Source: Cucumis sativus (lineage: Eukaryota > Streptophyta > Magnoliopsida > Cucurbitales > Cucurbitaceae). Taken from it: a stretch of DNA of 64,000 nt. A program made the position numbers and the translations under genes. Numbering within the stretch: the stretch's first letter is position 1; every line of letters begins with the position of its first letter. Shown here one piece after another: positions 53,250 through 64,000 of this stretch. The stretch covers positions 7,958,058 to 8,022,057 of the forward strand of contig NC_026661.2 in NCBI RefSeq assembly GCF_000004075.3, given 5' to 3'. Under the pieces are notes generated by a model. The model saw nothing but the letters and a program-made list of their open reading frames with translations. It searched no databases and had not been told where the DNA came from.

Positions 53250-54100
53250 AAAATATGTCCGTGACACCCGACACCAGCACCCACCATCGGGCCCATGCGC
53301 ACGGGCCCATGCGTATGGCCAGGCGGCAAGCCAAGCAACCGCGGCGGGGCTCCAGTCGGCCGCCCATGCTCGCCCAGGTATGGCGCGCACGACGTCCGCG
53401 CACGCTCGCCGATGCTAACATTGCGCGCAGCCTACACCAGCGACAGGCGCGCGCGGCCCCCTAGTGCGCTCGCCCCGTGTCTGCCCCAGTTCCAGATACT
53501 CCGAGAACCTCCCAGAAGCTTCAAGAAGGACCTAGACACGCCCATGTGCGTGCTGCCTCGCCCATGCTCGACCTAGACAGCCTCAGAAGCCTCTAGAACG
53601 CCCTAGACAGTGCTGGAACGTGCTGGAATGCGCGAGAAGCTCCCGAGAAGGCCTCAGAATGTGCTGGATGATTCTGAAACGTGCTGGAACACTTTAGAAG
53701 GCTATTATGACGGTTAAGAAGTGTCATAAAAGGTCTAATCCTCTCTAGAATGTTCTAGGCTTCCTTGTAATGTACTAAATGATCTTGTATCATCTAGAAA
53801 CTCCCTTGGCCGACCTTCTAAGGCCCAAGGTCGGTGGGGAAGGTCTATAAATACTTAGGGAGGGCCTCATTTGTACCAAGCCTTGCAACCTTGCAACTTT
53901 GCATGTGTTAGCCAAGCAAGGTCACCTTGCCATACCAAGTCTCCTTGCCCATGGCCCCCATGGCAAGAGACAACATATTTGTACCCAAATGTGTATTAAT
54001 CTATTCTTGGAATGCAGTGTATCATTCCCAAGACGTATCCATCCAAACTCCCTTATCCTTCCAACCTCTCTCGTGTCTTGCAACCAACCCAATTAATTTC
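53250..54100 (+). mobile_element. GC-rich LTR-like segment
   Basis: 53250-53480 is very rich in GC and CpG, unlike anything else in the window. 53580-53700 repeats GTGCTGGAA/CTAGAA/AGAAG-type phrases (for example GTGCTGGAACGTGCTGGAA). A good TATA box, TCTATAAATA, occurs at 53845-53855 on the plus strand and is followed by CT- and CCTTGC-rich leader-like text. This layout suggests an LTR or its remains in plus orientation, separate from the minus-strand LTR next to it. I cannot fix the ends and see no PBS. Confidence 0.4.
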
Positions 54101-54179
54101 GCTGCAACACGTTGGTGTAGTGCTTGGCGCACTACCCCTTCCCGAAAAGGCTTACTTGGCTACGTGGGCATTGTAGTTA

Positions 54180-55230
54180 GCCAAGTGCCGCACGTATGGT
54201 TAGCTTCAGACTTTAACCACGTGACACTAGCCTCATCAGTCGTCTTCCTTTCTCTATCAAATAGCCGCCGACCCTCTTCTCCGGCGACACTCCAGCGGCC
54301 ACACCCACCGAACGCCCAGCTCTGTAGTCGACGACGGTCTACGTTCACTCTGTACGGCTTCAGGAGCATTGTTTCTTCTTCGTTCGAGACTCCAGCGTGA
54401 ACGAACAACAAGTTCTAGATCACGTTTTCAATGACTGGGTGTGTGTTTCCGGCTGCGGCGGCGTTTTTGGCTTAGGGATAAGTGTCACTCGTGGAAGTTC
54501 AATAGGTGTTAATCTTTGTCCAAGGAAGTGAATTTTCAAGGATGATTGTCGATCGAGGTAATTAGTTTCAAAATTGTTTGCATGCTTTAAATGGCGATTC
54601 ATATGTGGTCGATTGTTAATTGACATCTCGGATTGAATGAACTGTTGATCTTACCAAGGGGTAGCCATACCTGCTGGGCTACATGAACTATGCATTTTTC
54701 CTACTTTGTATTTGAACTGAATGATTGAAAGTTTTGTTTGTATGGATGTATTTGTTGATCGAAAGTTCTTTTTACCGATTGAAGAATTTTCATTTGAAAG
54801 TATTGAAATATTAGTGTTATAAAAAGTATGAAAATACCATTCATTATAGGAGTTTCAGCTTGAAGCATTTAGGTTTTAAAACTTATTTGCTTGCAATATT
54901 TTGATTTTGAAAGTATTCTTTCTAGAAAAATTTTGACAGAAAGTTCTGTGAATTTCAAAGCTTGATATGAGAATTGCTTATTGAGTATTTTTGTACTAAT
55001 CTTTGATTTCAAAGTGTTTTCAGATGGAAAATCAGGTGATAGTTTTAAAGGGTAGTTAGGGTGACTCTATTCTGAAGCAGCCACCAAGCAGAGTCTAAGT
55101 TGAATTTTCGTTTCCTTTGATTATTTGATCTTTACAAACTCTTGTCTAATTTGGTCAGTTTAGCCTTCTCGATTCCCATTGTCAGCCATTTCTATTTCCC
55201 AATCTAGACAATGTTTTCTAACCTTTCTTG
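54180..55230 (+). other. Probable promoter/leader region of the PORR gene
   Basis: 54230-54460 has a mixed, CpG-containing, CT-rich texture like a plant 5' leader; from 54480 to 55200 the sequence is T-rich and intron-like. A leader exon followed by an intron before 55234 is plausible but not shown. ORFs here (54160-54411, 54420-54626) have no family signal. Confidence 0.35.
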
Positions 55231-55233
55231 CTT

Positions 55234-56326
55234 ATGATTCTACAAATTACTATAATCCCTCATCGTTTCACCCAGATTTGTGCTTTCATTGATGCAAAGG
55301 TCAAATGGGTTAGAGATCCATACCTTGATTTTGCAGTTCAAAGAGAGAAAAACCTCAAACAAGTAATTTCCCTTAAGAATATAATAATTTCGAGTCCTTT
55401 AACATCTGTTCCACTTTCTTCTTGTCTTTTTGCTTAATCAGAACCTCAAAGTTCCCACTACCACCATCTCCAAGTTCTTCGAGTTATACCCTTATGTTTT
55501 CATCCAATTCCAGCCTAGTCTTGGTCTCCATCCTCATGTCAAAATCACCTCACAAGCTTTACTTCTCCACAAGGAAGAATCAACCATTCATAACTCTCGA
55601 CTGCATAGAGATGATGTTGTGAAGAGGTTAGCAAAACTATTGATGCTCATAGGGGTTGGAAAATTTCCCCTATATGTTATTGAGAGGTTGCAATGGGATT
55701 TGGGTTTACCCTATAGGTTCATTCCAACCCTTCTTGCTGGTTATCCTGAATATTTTCAAGTTTGTAGTGTGAGAGACTGTTTAACAGGTGAACAAACTCT
55801 TGCATTAGAGCTACTTTCTTGGAGGAAAGACCTTGCAGTCTCTGAATTGAAGAAAAGGGAATCTCTGGAAGGAAATTTTGGGAGAAGGAAAATAAATCAT
55901 ATTCCATTTCCAATGAGTTTCCCGAGGGGTTTTGATTTGCAAAAGAAAGTGATGAATTGGGTGGAGGAGTGGCAGGATTTGCCTTACATTTCGCCCTATG
56001 AAAATGCATTCCATCTAGCACCAAATACGGACCAAGCTGAGAAATGGGTTGTGGCTGTTCTCCATGAGTTGCTTTATCTTACGATCTCGAAGAAAACCGA
56101 AAAGGAGAACATCTTCTGCTTGGGAGACTATTTGGGGTTTGGTTATAGGTTTAAGAAAGCCATAGTTCATCACCCAGGTATATTTTATGTCTCAAACAAG
56201 ATTAGAACACAAACTGTAGTTCTTCGGGAGGCTTATAAGAAAGATTTTTTTGGTAGAGAAGCACCCTTTGATGGGGATGAGGCATCGGTACCTTCACCTT
56301 ATGAACAAAGTTATAAGGAAACCTAG
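55234..56326 (+). CDS. PORR-domain protein (plant organelle RNA recognition), one frame break
   Basis: PORR proteins (WTF1/WTF9/RPD1 family) bind organellar group II introns and help their splicing in mitochondria or plastids. The start MILQITIIPHRFTQICAF is followed by the family signature VKWVRDPYLDFAVQREKNLK, then KFFELYPYVFIQFQPS, VVKRLAKLLMLI, IERLQWDLGLPYRF, LLAGYPEYFQV, FPMSFPRGFDLQKKVMNW, LPYISPYEN, and near the end GYRFKKAIVHHPGIFYVSNK, all in the usual order. The family is generally intronless here. Frame 1 stops at 55435-55437, but the domain continues without loss in the next frame from about 55400, so one base is extra or two are missing between 55400 and 55437. Read-through gives about 364 residues. 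The N-terminal targeting peptide is short; an ATG at 55211 would extend it if another base were missing. Which family member this is cannot be told. Confidence 0.87.
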
Positions 56327-56329
56327 ACC

Positions 56330-57544
56330 AGATGTCATATTAGCTTCTTCCAGAGGTAAAAGTAGCAATATTGCATTGGCCAATAAAGAAGTTTAAATGA
56401 AAGATTTTGTTGTCCTTTTTCATTCATCGGTCTTGAGGAATACTATGCTGTCTCATAACAGTGCATTTCATGAGTGAAAACAGTATTAAAGCCTTCATGA
56501 TCAGACATGACTCTGGCAGTTGAATTGTTTTTTCTTAAGAGCTTGGTGACATCTTGGTAGAGCATCAGAGAAATTTTGTTAGTTAAATTGTGTTTAGGTT
56601 AGCGTTAATTGACTTGTATTCTCCCTTTTGAGGTAGAAGGTTCAATAAAGGGTAGTGAATAGTTTGACATAACAATTGTTTGTAATAAATTGCTTCCGTT
56701 GAATTGTGTAAGTTGTAAAAGTTCATATTTCTTAAGTTTTCCATGTTTTTGTTATATAGGTATATTAAAAAATACAGGCTGTTACAAAATTCTTCCCAAA
56801 TTTTTTAGTTGTGCAGTGGTCCATCTTCTTCTGCTATCCTCTGTAGCTTTCTGAGTTCTCTGACTATAGCTCGACCTTTAAGCTTTTTAAGCTTTCTTAG
56901 GCTTTTCCATATAGAGGTTGAGCTAACTGAATTTTCCTGTAACACTAACATTAATCTTTGGCTTTACCTTTGTGTTGTAACATGTTATTACTACTTAGTG
57001 ACTTCCATTACAATATCTATTAATCTAACCTTCATTGTTGGCTTAAGTTGTTCTGGTGTAATATGTCAGTAGTTTGTAATTTTAGAGAAAGACCTTAAGG
57101 CATGTAGGAAAATAATAGGAAGGCAATTGTCAATTGTGAAGTCAAGCACATGAATGTTTTGACTTTTGAGTATGAGTATTATTGTATTATATAATACAAC
57201 AAGAATGCCTTCATTGTTTTTTTTTTTTTATGACTAATAAAATTGCTCTGAGTTGTAATATGCATTATGCATATATGTGGTTCTGAGTTTGTATAAATAT
57301 TATTTCTTATAGTGTATTTAGTTTCTTTAAAATATTAATAATAATAATAAATATAAAAAAAAGTTTCTTTTACGAAATTTTATACACTGTCCAACTTTTT
57401 ACTGAATCAAACTCCAAAAATATTGAATCCAAAAATAATTAAAGAAATTGTAATGTATAACCAAATAACTTGTATATTTTGTAAATACAACATAGTTCTG
57501 ATTTTTTTTTTTTTATCTTTCACTTTTTTTTTGTCGTGAAAAAT
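56330..57544. other. 3' flank of the PORR gene and AT-rich DNA, no gene
   Basis: Transcript-like texture fades by about 57100. Beyond it are poly-T tracts and (AAT)n. The ORF at 56809-57072 is hydrophobic but has no homology that I can recognise and sits in probable 3' UTR. Confidence 0.55.
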
Positions 57545-59780
57545 TGTTTTATAAAGGATTAGGACTTTAGTGAAATAACTCTCAAATTCCCTAATGGATA
57601 GCCAGTTTTAATACTCCTAACGTATGCAACTTTAGTGGAATCTGGATGGATATTATTGGAATAACTCCTAACGTCAAATAAAAAGCCTACATCAGAAACT
57701 TCTTTTTAAAGGAACATGACTCTTTTAATGGATAAACAAGTCCTCTGGACGGGGTCCATATGAGAAAAGAATTCTAGAAAGTTTCTTATCAATGATCTTT
57801 GTCAATATTCTTCCTTTGCAAAATGAACCAAAAATCTTTGCAATATTCTTCGTACCTCCTACTCATCCTCTAGACTTGTTTATCCATTGAACAAAAACAA
57901 AGGCTCCATAAGATAGGGTATTTTTGGGATATTGCCTAAAATCAAGCGAAAATCTTCTATATATTTTTTTGTGCCCAACTCTTCTATCTTAGATTTTTAT
58001 CTTTCTATATATTCTCATTTACAAAGATCAAGCCTAGGTCTTGAACTTTTTCCATAAGAAGTGGAACCCTCTATTGAGGTGCTGAGAACGATAATGTACG
58101 AGTCAGTCCGTGAAAAACTCACAACTGCTACGTGGGCTTCTTCATCCTAATCGAATTTGCGGAAATTCCATCATCTATCCCATGAAAGGGAAATAGAATT
58201 GATTATGTATAATAATCAGTGACTTTGAAAGGAGTGCAAAAGAAAGGCAGAGGAGAAAAGGCGAGACCAAAAGCTTTACCGTCTTCTTTTGGAGCAGGAA
58301 GCCTCATTCCTTCTTATTTCCTTTTATTCATTCCCAGTTTCAGCTCTTCTTGCTAAGGATGGATCACTCTTTCATTCGTGAGGTTATTAGATAAGTGGCT
58401 TAAAAGGAGAAATAATGGTCGAAATACCGTAGGTATTAGCTCAAATTCAGAAATGCAAGGTTTTGACTCCCTCGCTCCTACGCCTTCCTATGCCTTTCAT
58501 CCTAAAGTTTCTGAAACTTCCTTTTATTTCCAGGTAGACTTTTGAGAGCAGGAAGACAACTAATCGTGCTGGTTGGAGTCTCCAACGAGTATCTGGATCT
58601 CCCCTCCTCCTCAAACCTTTTTTCTTAAATGCGCTTCTCACGCATATTGAATTGCGCCTCTTGGCACTACCCATAATGATCCTTCTCATTATTTAAGTGC
58701 ATTTGAACTTCTAAGTCGATCTCTTGTGATAAATGGACATGATACCTTCTTACAGAAAGACAATTGTACCAGTTTGTAATTAGGTTCTGCGTTGAAGACC
58801 TTATTTGTAAAGCTCTCTAGAAAATAGATGAAAACGAAGTGAAAGAATTTCATTTTGATGCTTCACTCAATTTTTTGAGGTTGAAAAAGAACTGAAGGGG
58901 TACGATCGGCCCATGGGGTGTGGCTCATGGTGGTTAAGCTAGTGGCTATCTCATTGCTTATGAGAATTTCACATTCATACTCTTCAGAAAGGTTTTCTCG
59001 TATTTGGCATCCAACCTGAATGACGTCTAGAATGGTTAATAATTTCTTCATGCCTTGCTTAGCTTCTTCCTGATTCCCAAACTAACGAGACAAAGGCAAG
59101 GAAAAGAGGTTCAAAGAATATTGACAGTCGCGGCAAAGGTTGAGGTCTCAAGAATCTTCCCCTAATCTCATATACTCTATGGTTGTCCTATATTCATGTA
59201 TATCAAGAAAAGCTAAAAGACAGACACCCATTCACTTGTCTTAGTGTACATAAAGTCAAATTATTCGATTTGACATTCTTCCATTTCCTAAAGTCCTAAA
59301 AACAAGGTGCGTGCAGACGCGAGGTTCTAATTGATCAGTAGTTGAAGGAGAGAAAGTAGCTTATTTCTAAGAAATTCTTATTACTATGGTATGATGAACA
59401 AGTAAGAAGGAGGGAAGGAAAAAGTCCCAACAAAAGGAACCTACGACAAGGAAGGAAAGCCTATTACCCACAAGAGTGCAGAATCAAGGAAAAGCTGCGG
59501 GTACGAGCTCTCTTTCATTCGTCGAACTCAAGCAATCTCCGTTTTACACCTCTACTAAACTGAATTAGTTGGCTTTTCCAAACTAGTAAAAAGACTAGAA
59601 ACCTTGGACCTATGGCTATCCAACCAGGTCTTTCCACATAAAGGGGAAAGAGGTAGAAAGGAATAGCGAAGATGAGTTAAAGATCAAGAGGCATCAAAAT
59701 GAAATTCTCCTTATATCTTTTCTTTCGAGATGATTAACTTCCTTATTTTTATATCTTGAGTCTATCTTCTTCTTTCTTTA
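57545..59780. other. Organelle-like (probably mitochondrial-derived) segment, left part
   Basis: The base texture changes from AT-rich nuclear DNA to purine/pyrimidine-striped, less AT-biased DNA full of AAGAAAGG, GGAAAG and CTTTC phrases, as in plant mitochondrial intergenic regions. Short motifs (CTTTAGTGGAATC, GATGGATATTATTGGA) reappear at 62450-62530, tying it to the right part across the LTR. I see no recognisable mitochondrial gene. The minus-strand ORF 58447-58689 is basic and unassigned. Confidence 0.45.
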
Positions 59781-62149
59781 TGTAAGACCCAAACTTTGGG
59801 TAGTGTAGTCTTTTTCAAAGAGTTTAAGAGGTTTGAAAGAAGGAAAGTTTTTGGTTCAATATCAAAGAATAGTACTTTTTAGGCGTATTGGGTTGACTTG
59901 GCAAAATGGTTTTAGAGGTTAGAAAGGGTTTTGAGTGTTTAAGGTTGGCAAGAAAGAAGGATTAAAGAGGTTAGGTGTTTTAGCTAACTTCAGAAAGGAG
60001 TTTCTCACAACTCGGAAAATTACACTCAATCTAGACTTGAAAATTCATAATTTGAGTCTAGTTTATTGAAGAAGGTTGCTGGGCGTTTTGGATATGAGAA
60101 AGTTGACGTTTGGACAAAAGAAGGCAAGAGGGTCAGTTTGCGAGTGAATCTGAGCAAGCTACACTCTTAGAACGCTACAGAACGCATCGTTTGGCGTTTT
60201 CTTCCCTCAAAATTTCAGGAAAAATTTTTTAGGGAAGAAAACACATTTAGAGAAACTTTGTAGAAGAAAGTTTTGTCAAAAGAGTTATGGATTTTAAGTT
60301 ATAACTTTTCTAAGTTGGGTTATGTAGTTTGGGCGAGAAACTAGGTGAGATGACCTTGGAAGTTAGCTATGCGTTTTGGACAACTATGTGGCATGATAAG
60401 GGCAAGCGGTTTAAGGTTTTAGTGAGGTGTAAAACCTTGTTAGCATGCATTTTAAGGTGTAAAGTAAGTAGGAGGTTCCCTAAGAAGGTTTAAGGTGAAT
60501 TTAAGCAAGGATGAGGTGTCAACTTGTACTCATGCAATGAACTCTATAAATAGGCCAAATTTAGTATTAAGTTTCTCACAATCCACTCGAGTGTTTTGAG
60601 TGAAATTAGTCTTAAAAGTTTTCATTTTGAGTCTATTTTATAAGTTGGGGTTTTTGATTTAATTTGAGTAACGGAGAGTTGCGTTTTGGCGGTAGAAAGC
60701 AAGAAAGGTCAGAATACTGGTGGTTCTGAACAATGTGGACTTCCAGAGGGCTGTAGAGTACATCCGTTGGAATCTGAAGTTGAAAATTTTAGGTATGAAT
60801 AACAAGACGTTTTTCAACAACTTTGTAGAAGGATATATGTTTATTTGAGTTCTGGATTTTAAGTTCTAAAGCTCTAAAGAAGCTGAGTTATGGCCGAGAA
60901 TGAGGTTTTGGGCAGTGGCCGAGTTTAAGAAATTAGCATGGCATGTTGGGCATGCATTTTGGTTTGAGGAAGGTTTTTCTAAGAGTTTTGGCGATGTATT
61001 TGATGTTTTAGAATAAAAGGGAATTAATTGGAGTTGTTTTCCGTCATTTCAAGACAAGGGGAAATTAGACAAGCTTATCTTCCAAGGGTTTGATCTGCGA
61101 TCAGTGAGTGAAAAATAAATTTACTACGATTATTTCAACTTATAATTTGCAAAATGATAATGATTCTAATATGTTTTTCGAGCTATTATTTAAGTAGGCT
61201 TTTAAGTGAATCTTATTTCTATTTATCAATATGTTTATGAAAAATATTAATGCATGTTATTTAAAAAAGTATTCTATAACATGAGTTTAGAAACATTTTT
61301 AGCAAGCATGTATTTATAAGACTTACAAGCAATGATTTATAAAAAGCATGAGCTCAATAGAATGTTTTTTTAAAGAGAAAATCATGGTACTCTATATATC
61401 GAGTTCTCGATGGTCAATGTGCACAGTAGAGGTATAGAGCTATGCTGACCACTTAGTCGCTACCACCGAGTTCAGGCAAGAATAATATGATCAGTACTCT
61501 ACTATCTTGACCGAGTTCAGGCAGGAATAAAAAGATCAGTTCTCTGCTATCCTAACCGAGTATTTAATCGAGGTTAACGCGATAGTATGACAGAAGGCAC
61601 TCTGCTATCTTGTTTATGACAGAAGTATTTGAATGTTATAAAGTGTTAAGTTAAAGGAGATTTCTTAAAGACTTTATGTTATATTTCTGAAATGTTTAAA
61701 GTATATTTGTTTTATAAAACTATCACTCACTGGCCTTTTTAGCTCACCCTTTCAAAATGTTTTTTCACTTTCCAGGTAGAGGTCGTGATTCGAGAACCTG
61801 ACCGTTGTCTTCAGATTGCAGTGTGAAACTTGTTGATAGTTAGTTTTTAAGGGTCGGTTTTAATCTTATCATGTACATGGTTTGCATAAGTTTAAGTTGT
61901 TTAATTTTTGTTTGGTCTGTAAGTAAAGTTTGTAATTAATGGCATTTAGCCTCGACTACCTGTTTAAAGTTTAAAAAGCTGTTCAAGTTATTTCTCTTAG
62001 TTTCTGCTACATAAGTTTTAATTCATATAGGTTGTTAGAAGTAAGTTATAGTTAGGGTCAATTAATGTTGTTCAGAAGAATAATGACATCAGTTGGTTTC
62101 ACGCTACATCTCGGGTTGAGCAAGCAGGTGCTCGGAGCGGGGCGTGGCA
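59781..62149 (+). mobile_element. Solo LTR of a Ty3/gypsy (Tekay/Del-like) element, about 2.37 kb
   Basis: Starts TGTAAGACCCAAACTTTGGG and ends GCGGGGCGTGGCA; the ends are TG...CA and partly inverted (TGTAAGACCC against TGCCACGCCCC), a chromovirus-LTR habit. A promoter TATA box, CTCTATAAATAG, is at 60542-60553. Flanks are CTTTCTTTA on the left and CTTTCTTA on the right, so a short target duplication of CTTT(C/A) with one mismatch is likely. No gag, pol or PBS is seen on either side, and the flanking organelle-like DNA continues, hence a solo LTR. Orientation from the TATA box. Confidence 0.6.
61425..61620 (+). repeat. Short tandem repeats inside the solo LTR
   Basis: The phrase ACCGAGTTCAGGCA(A/G)GAATA followed by GATCAGT(A/T)CTCT and CTATC occurs at about 61467 and 61520, with a shortened third copy ending in ACCGAGTA near 61556. 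The period is roughly 50-60 bases. Confidence 0.7.
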
Positions 62150-64000
62150 CTTTCTTAGCCGTATTAGCTGCTCTTTTTTCTTTATTTGTTGTGAATATCC
62201 TCTTCTTTCTTTATTAAGGAGAGGGATGAACTAGCAGGGACAAACGAAACTCTTGCCATAAGGACAAAGGCCCCAACCATAAGGCTCATAGATTGATCTA
62301 CGGGAGGAAGGTAGGCTCATTGTAAAATTCATCAAAAATTTGAAACTGCTTTATAAAGAATCATGAAAAATATTATTGGAATCAAACTCAAGAGGAGCGG
62401 ACTCACAATATTCTTTGTGCCTAACGTCTGAAATTTATTTATAAAGGATCAAGATGGATATTATTGGTAAGACTCCTTTGGAGTGGCCTTAATACTCTTA
62501 ACGTTTGCAACTTTAGCGGAATCCTTAAGTCCTCCAGATCGGCTGGCTCAAGATGATCAAAGAATTTGAGAAAGAATGAATTATTAAGCTACGAAGGCTT
62601 GAAGTGAAGCGATTCTTAAGGTTGAATGAATTGAGTGATTCCTATTCCTTGGCGGCTTTCCTCTTACTAGACACAAAGAAAGAAAGCCACATAGCCTTCT
62701 CCTAGGGCGAAAGGAAAGCTTACCATAAACCCCAGGTTCAGAAGGTTCAACGAAAGCATCTATAGTAGCTTCAAAGGAGTCAACTCCAAGTAATGAGGCT
62801 TCAAGTCTTCCATCATCAAGTAAGAAATATAATTCTAGGGACTGATCAATTTTCTTGGTAGGAAGAACCAATGAACAAAGATAAGACCTGTCCTTTTGAT
62901 CGCCTTTTTTTAGTTTGAAGGCATAACTCTTTGCACCTTTCCTTCATTCTTCTTTTCCTCTGGGCGAGGTGGGGAATCAGTACATACCCCTTTGAGCACA
63001 GAGGTTGAGTTTGATCTCATAAATTTTGACTTTTCCTTATCATCATGATTTATATTTATGCCTTTTACTCTAATTTAGAGGCAAGGTGCAAAGATCTATG
63101 GATAAGACGCAAAGCATATTGCGAGACAGGTCTGAAGGACTATCCATATTAACCCAGTGAAAATTTTCGCTTTCTTTCTCGATGAAGTTTCTCTTATCTG
63201 AACATTCGTTTTGTAGAAATAACACTAGTAAACTAGTCTTTGCACGAATTGGACAAGAGCTCGATGAAATTGAGAAGCAAAAAGGAATCGAGATTGAATG
63301 AATGGTTGGTGCCATAGCAGCTGGAGAGTACTAGTGAATATGCTTTTATTCTTTTTTCATTCCGCATTCCTTGAAATAGTCTTTCTGGTAAGATAGACGG
63401 AATGTAATCAGTAGCGGTTCTTATGAGTAAAGGCTCACTTCCATAGGTGTCTAGGCCTAGGCAAAGGGTGAAAAAGAGGACTACCTAGCATTCAATCTTG
63501 CTATCTCGCAGACCAAGAGCAAAGAAGAGTCTAAAGAGGAGCGATTCAGCATAGGCTAGGTAAAGGCGAGAGGGGAGCGACATCTGTTAAAGATTGTAGA
63601 CCTCGTGTTCTTTATTGATGATGGATCTTGCTGAACTTTGCTCTTTCCGTCCCATCAATCCAAAGGCCCTCAAACCATGAAGAAGAAGAGCTTTCTTTTC
63701 CATCTTAGGGTAGAGTAAGAAGCTAAAAGACGACCAATTCACCGCCCCATGGGTGACTTTTCTCAGGTGGAATATTATCCATCCTTGGGATTAGAGACTA
63801 GTCGGGAGTTTAGGATTTCCTCATCTATCATCTAGAAAGGCATGTGATGCACTATTAGGAAAGAATAGGACCTGTCCCATTTAAGATAGTGAAGGAGATT
63901 AGCCTCGATGCTCGCTCCCCCTGAACTTAATCTTCTCTGTGGAATTCTCACTTTCTTTTCACTTGCTAAGGCTCAGAAGGGGAAAGTCAGACGACTAGAC
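62150..64000. other. Organelle-like segment, right part, to the window edge
   Basis: Same texture as 57545-59780. The block 62440-62530 (AAGATGGATATTATTGG, TTAATACTCTTAACGTTTGC, TTTAGCGGAATCC) resembles 57600-57670. No known mitochondrial gene or tRNA was recognised; the ORFs 62584-62871 and 63070-63315 on the minus strand are unassigned. Continues beyond the window. Confidence 0.45.

Noticed and set aside
53151-53576. ORFs in the GC-rich segment, both strands
   Set aside because: High GC removes stop codons; overlapping ORFs in several frames with no conserved motif.
55719-56024. Minus-strand ORFs of 101 and 67 codons
   Set aside because: Antisense shadows of the PORR coding sequence.
58447-58689. 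Basic 80-codon minus-strand ORF in organelle-like DNA
   Set aside because: Looked at as a possible mitochondrial ribosomal protein, but no family signature could be recognised.

Overview
This is plant nuclear DNA from a eudicot. It has small exons with GT-AG introns, long AT-rich intergenic stretches, LTR retrotransposons and a cytosolic-type tRNA-Thr. Several dispersed repeats carry a TATCA(C/G)TGATAG-like core that I associate with cucurbits, so a Cucumis-like genome is my best guess; this is an inference, not a proof. One run of exactly 500 N (50531-51030) is a scaffold gap.

Layout. 1-10700: no gene; AT-rich DNA with MITE-like copies, a 3 x 116 bp tandem array and AT microsatellites. 10850-12508 (+): ATX1/CCH-type copper chaperone. 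16006-17617 (+): 60S acidic ribosomal protein P2, with a typical ribosomal-protein promoter. 18952-22012 (-): chloroplast-type alkaline/neutral invertase (GH100). 25724-30113 (-): CDKA, the PSTAIRE cyclin-dependent kinase, complete in eight coding exons. 34193-35784 (+): small golgin-like DUF662 coiled-coil protein. 36711-45958 (-): 16-exon kelch-repeat protein. 46816-46889 (+): tRNA-Thr(AGT), followed by a tandem duplication of about 2.05 kb that carries only the 3' half of the tRNA in its second copy and runs to the gap. 51031-53135 (-): 5' end of a decayed Ty3/gypsy element (LTR, PBS, gag, zinc knuckle, protease). 53250-54100: unusually GC-rich, LTR-like segment. 55234-56326 (+): PORR-domain organelle RNA-binding protein. 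57545-64000: DNA of different texture, purine-rich and less AT-biased, resembling plant mitochondrial intergenic DNA, split by a solo LTR of about 2.37 kb (59781-62149).

The genes are unrelated housekeeping loci (copper delivery, translation, sucrose cleavage, cell cycle, Golgi, organelle RNA processing) and form no pathway or cluster. I see no CRISPR array, operon or novel multi-gene system.

The most important observation is that five of the seven protein genes (P2, invertase, golgin, kelch, PORR) are broken by one-base shifts that look almost entirely like deletions, often in short G, C or A runs, while CDKA and the copper chaperone are clean. Splice sites and amino-acid motifs around the breaks are well kept. 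This fits uncorrected deletion errors in the assembly better than true pseudogenes, and anyone using these gene models should know it.
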